Shown here: one piece after another, positions 13,933 through 14,084 of the stretch | Layout: the number at the start of each line of letters is the position of its first letter | How positions within the stretch are numbered: position 1 is the stretch's first letter | Notes under the pieces: model-generated | The model's database searches: none | What the model was told of the DNA's origin: nothing | The model's input: only the letters and a program-made list of their open reading frames with translations | NCBI GenBank assembly: GCA_002308515.1 | Contig: DBVN01000043.1 | Span: forward strand, 1-14,084 | DNA: 14,084 bases | Direction: 5' to 3' | DNA from: Verrucomicrobia bacterium UBA1263 | Lineage (GTDB): Bacteria > Verrucomicrobiota > Verrucomicrobiia > Limisphaerales > UBA1412 | Translations under genes and position numbers: made by a program

Positions 13933-14084
13933 ATGAGCAGGAGAGCTTTCTTGTTGATGTCCGCGGCCGGAGCTTTAGTCGTAACCGCAAAATGCGCAGC
14001 GTTCTTTGCGTGGGGCGCAGGATACCTTGGTCGCCATGTACCTCCAAAAGCAGGTGAATCACATCAGACTCTACACGGTGCTGG
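13933..14084 (+). CDS. Possible Tat-signal protein, start only, chimeric at the window edge
   Basis: From ATG 13933 the frame is open to the edge. The first 20 residues, MSRRAFLLMSAAGALVVTAK, form a good twin-arginine signal (SRRAFLL followed by a hydrophobic stretch), as in many exported cofactor enzymes and sulfatases. From 13994 on the DNA is a copy of the outer-membrane-factor gene read in a different frame. Residues beyond about 20 are therefore probably not the native protein. No Shine-Dalgarno sequence sits close to the ATG; GGAGAAAGG lies more than 15 bases upstream. The native product cannot be identified from the signal peptide alone. Confidence 0.35.
   Translation, partial: MSRRAFLLMSAAGALVVTAKCAAFFAWGAGYLGRHVPPKAGESHQTLHGA
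13994..14084 (+). repeat. 91-bp direct repeat, copy 2 (window edge)
   Basis: The copy is identical to 10747-10837 over all 91 bases and is cut only by the window end, so the true repeat may be longer. It lacks the rest of the outer-membrane-factor gene and is read in another frame by the Tat-like ORF. There are no inverted ends, target duplications or transposase nearby. It looks like an assembly or recombination junction, not a mobile element. Confidence 0.95.

Noticed and set aside
13994..14084. Insertion sequence or mobile element at the right edge
   Set aside because: No transposase, inverted ends or target duplication. The segment is simply a copy of the internal part of a resident gene.
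1..14084. CRISPR arrays, tRNA or rRNA genes
   Set aside because: No regularly spaced direct repeats, and no cloverleaf or rRNA-like segments were seen in any intergenic region.

Overview
The window suggests a Gram-negative bacterium of moderate GC content. It encodes a complete envelope-spanning RND efflux pump with two lipoprotein-type signal peptides, and a sigma-54 activator. The two large unassigned proteins at the right resemble a family of membrane-anchored, helical-repeat hypothetical proteins that I associate from memory with the PVC group (Verrucomicrobia, Lentisphaerae, Kiritimatiellota). That placement is an inference and could be wrong.

Layout. (1) 1-190: an intrinsic terminator facing the minus strand plus about 120 bases with no assignable gene. 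(2) 191-2278, minus: an EF-G-like translational GTPase whose G motifs depart from canonical EF-G. (3) 2279-2741: its probable promoter, an imperfect palindrome and otherwise unassigned sequence. (4) 2742-4382, minus: an FhlA/NorR-type GAF-AAA+-Fis sigma-54 activator. (5) 4383-4624: a compact divergent control region holding a 30-bp palindrome, a sigma-70-like promoter for the activator, an IHF-like site and a near-consensus -24/-12 promoter pointing right. (6) 4625-10920, plus: a four-gene operon of a thioredoxin-like protein lacking its nucleophilic cysteine, an AcrA-type membrane-fusion lipoprotein, an AcrB-type RND transporter and an OprM/NodT-type outer-membrane factor, closed by a strong hairpin at 10946-10986. 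(7) 11018-13775, minus: two tandem paralogous membrane-anchored proteins of unknown function. The upstream one appears split by a one-base frameshift between its membrane anchor and its body. Its promoter region carries overlapping inverted repeats. (8) 13878-14084: the start of a possible Tat-signal protein on the plus strand that runs into a perfect 91-bp copy of part of the outer-membrane-factor gene. This copy reaches the right edge of the window and is most simply an assembly or rearrangement junction.

How the genes work together. Regions 4 to 6 form a self-contained module. The activator, with a four-cysteine motif inside its GAF sensor domain, would bind the palindrome about 112 bp upstream of the predicted start site, contact sigma-54 polymerase at the -24/-12 element (possibly through an IHF-type bend) and switch on the whole pump operon including the thioredoxin-like protein. 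RND pumps are more often controlled by local TetR-type repressors, so a sigma-54 enhancer switch led by a redox-degenerate thioredoxin-like protein is the most distinctive system here. The inducer cannot be read from the sequence.
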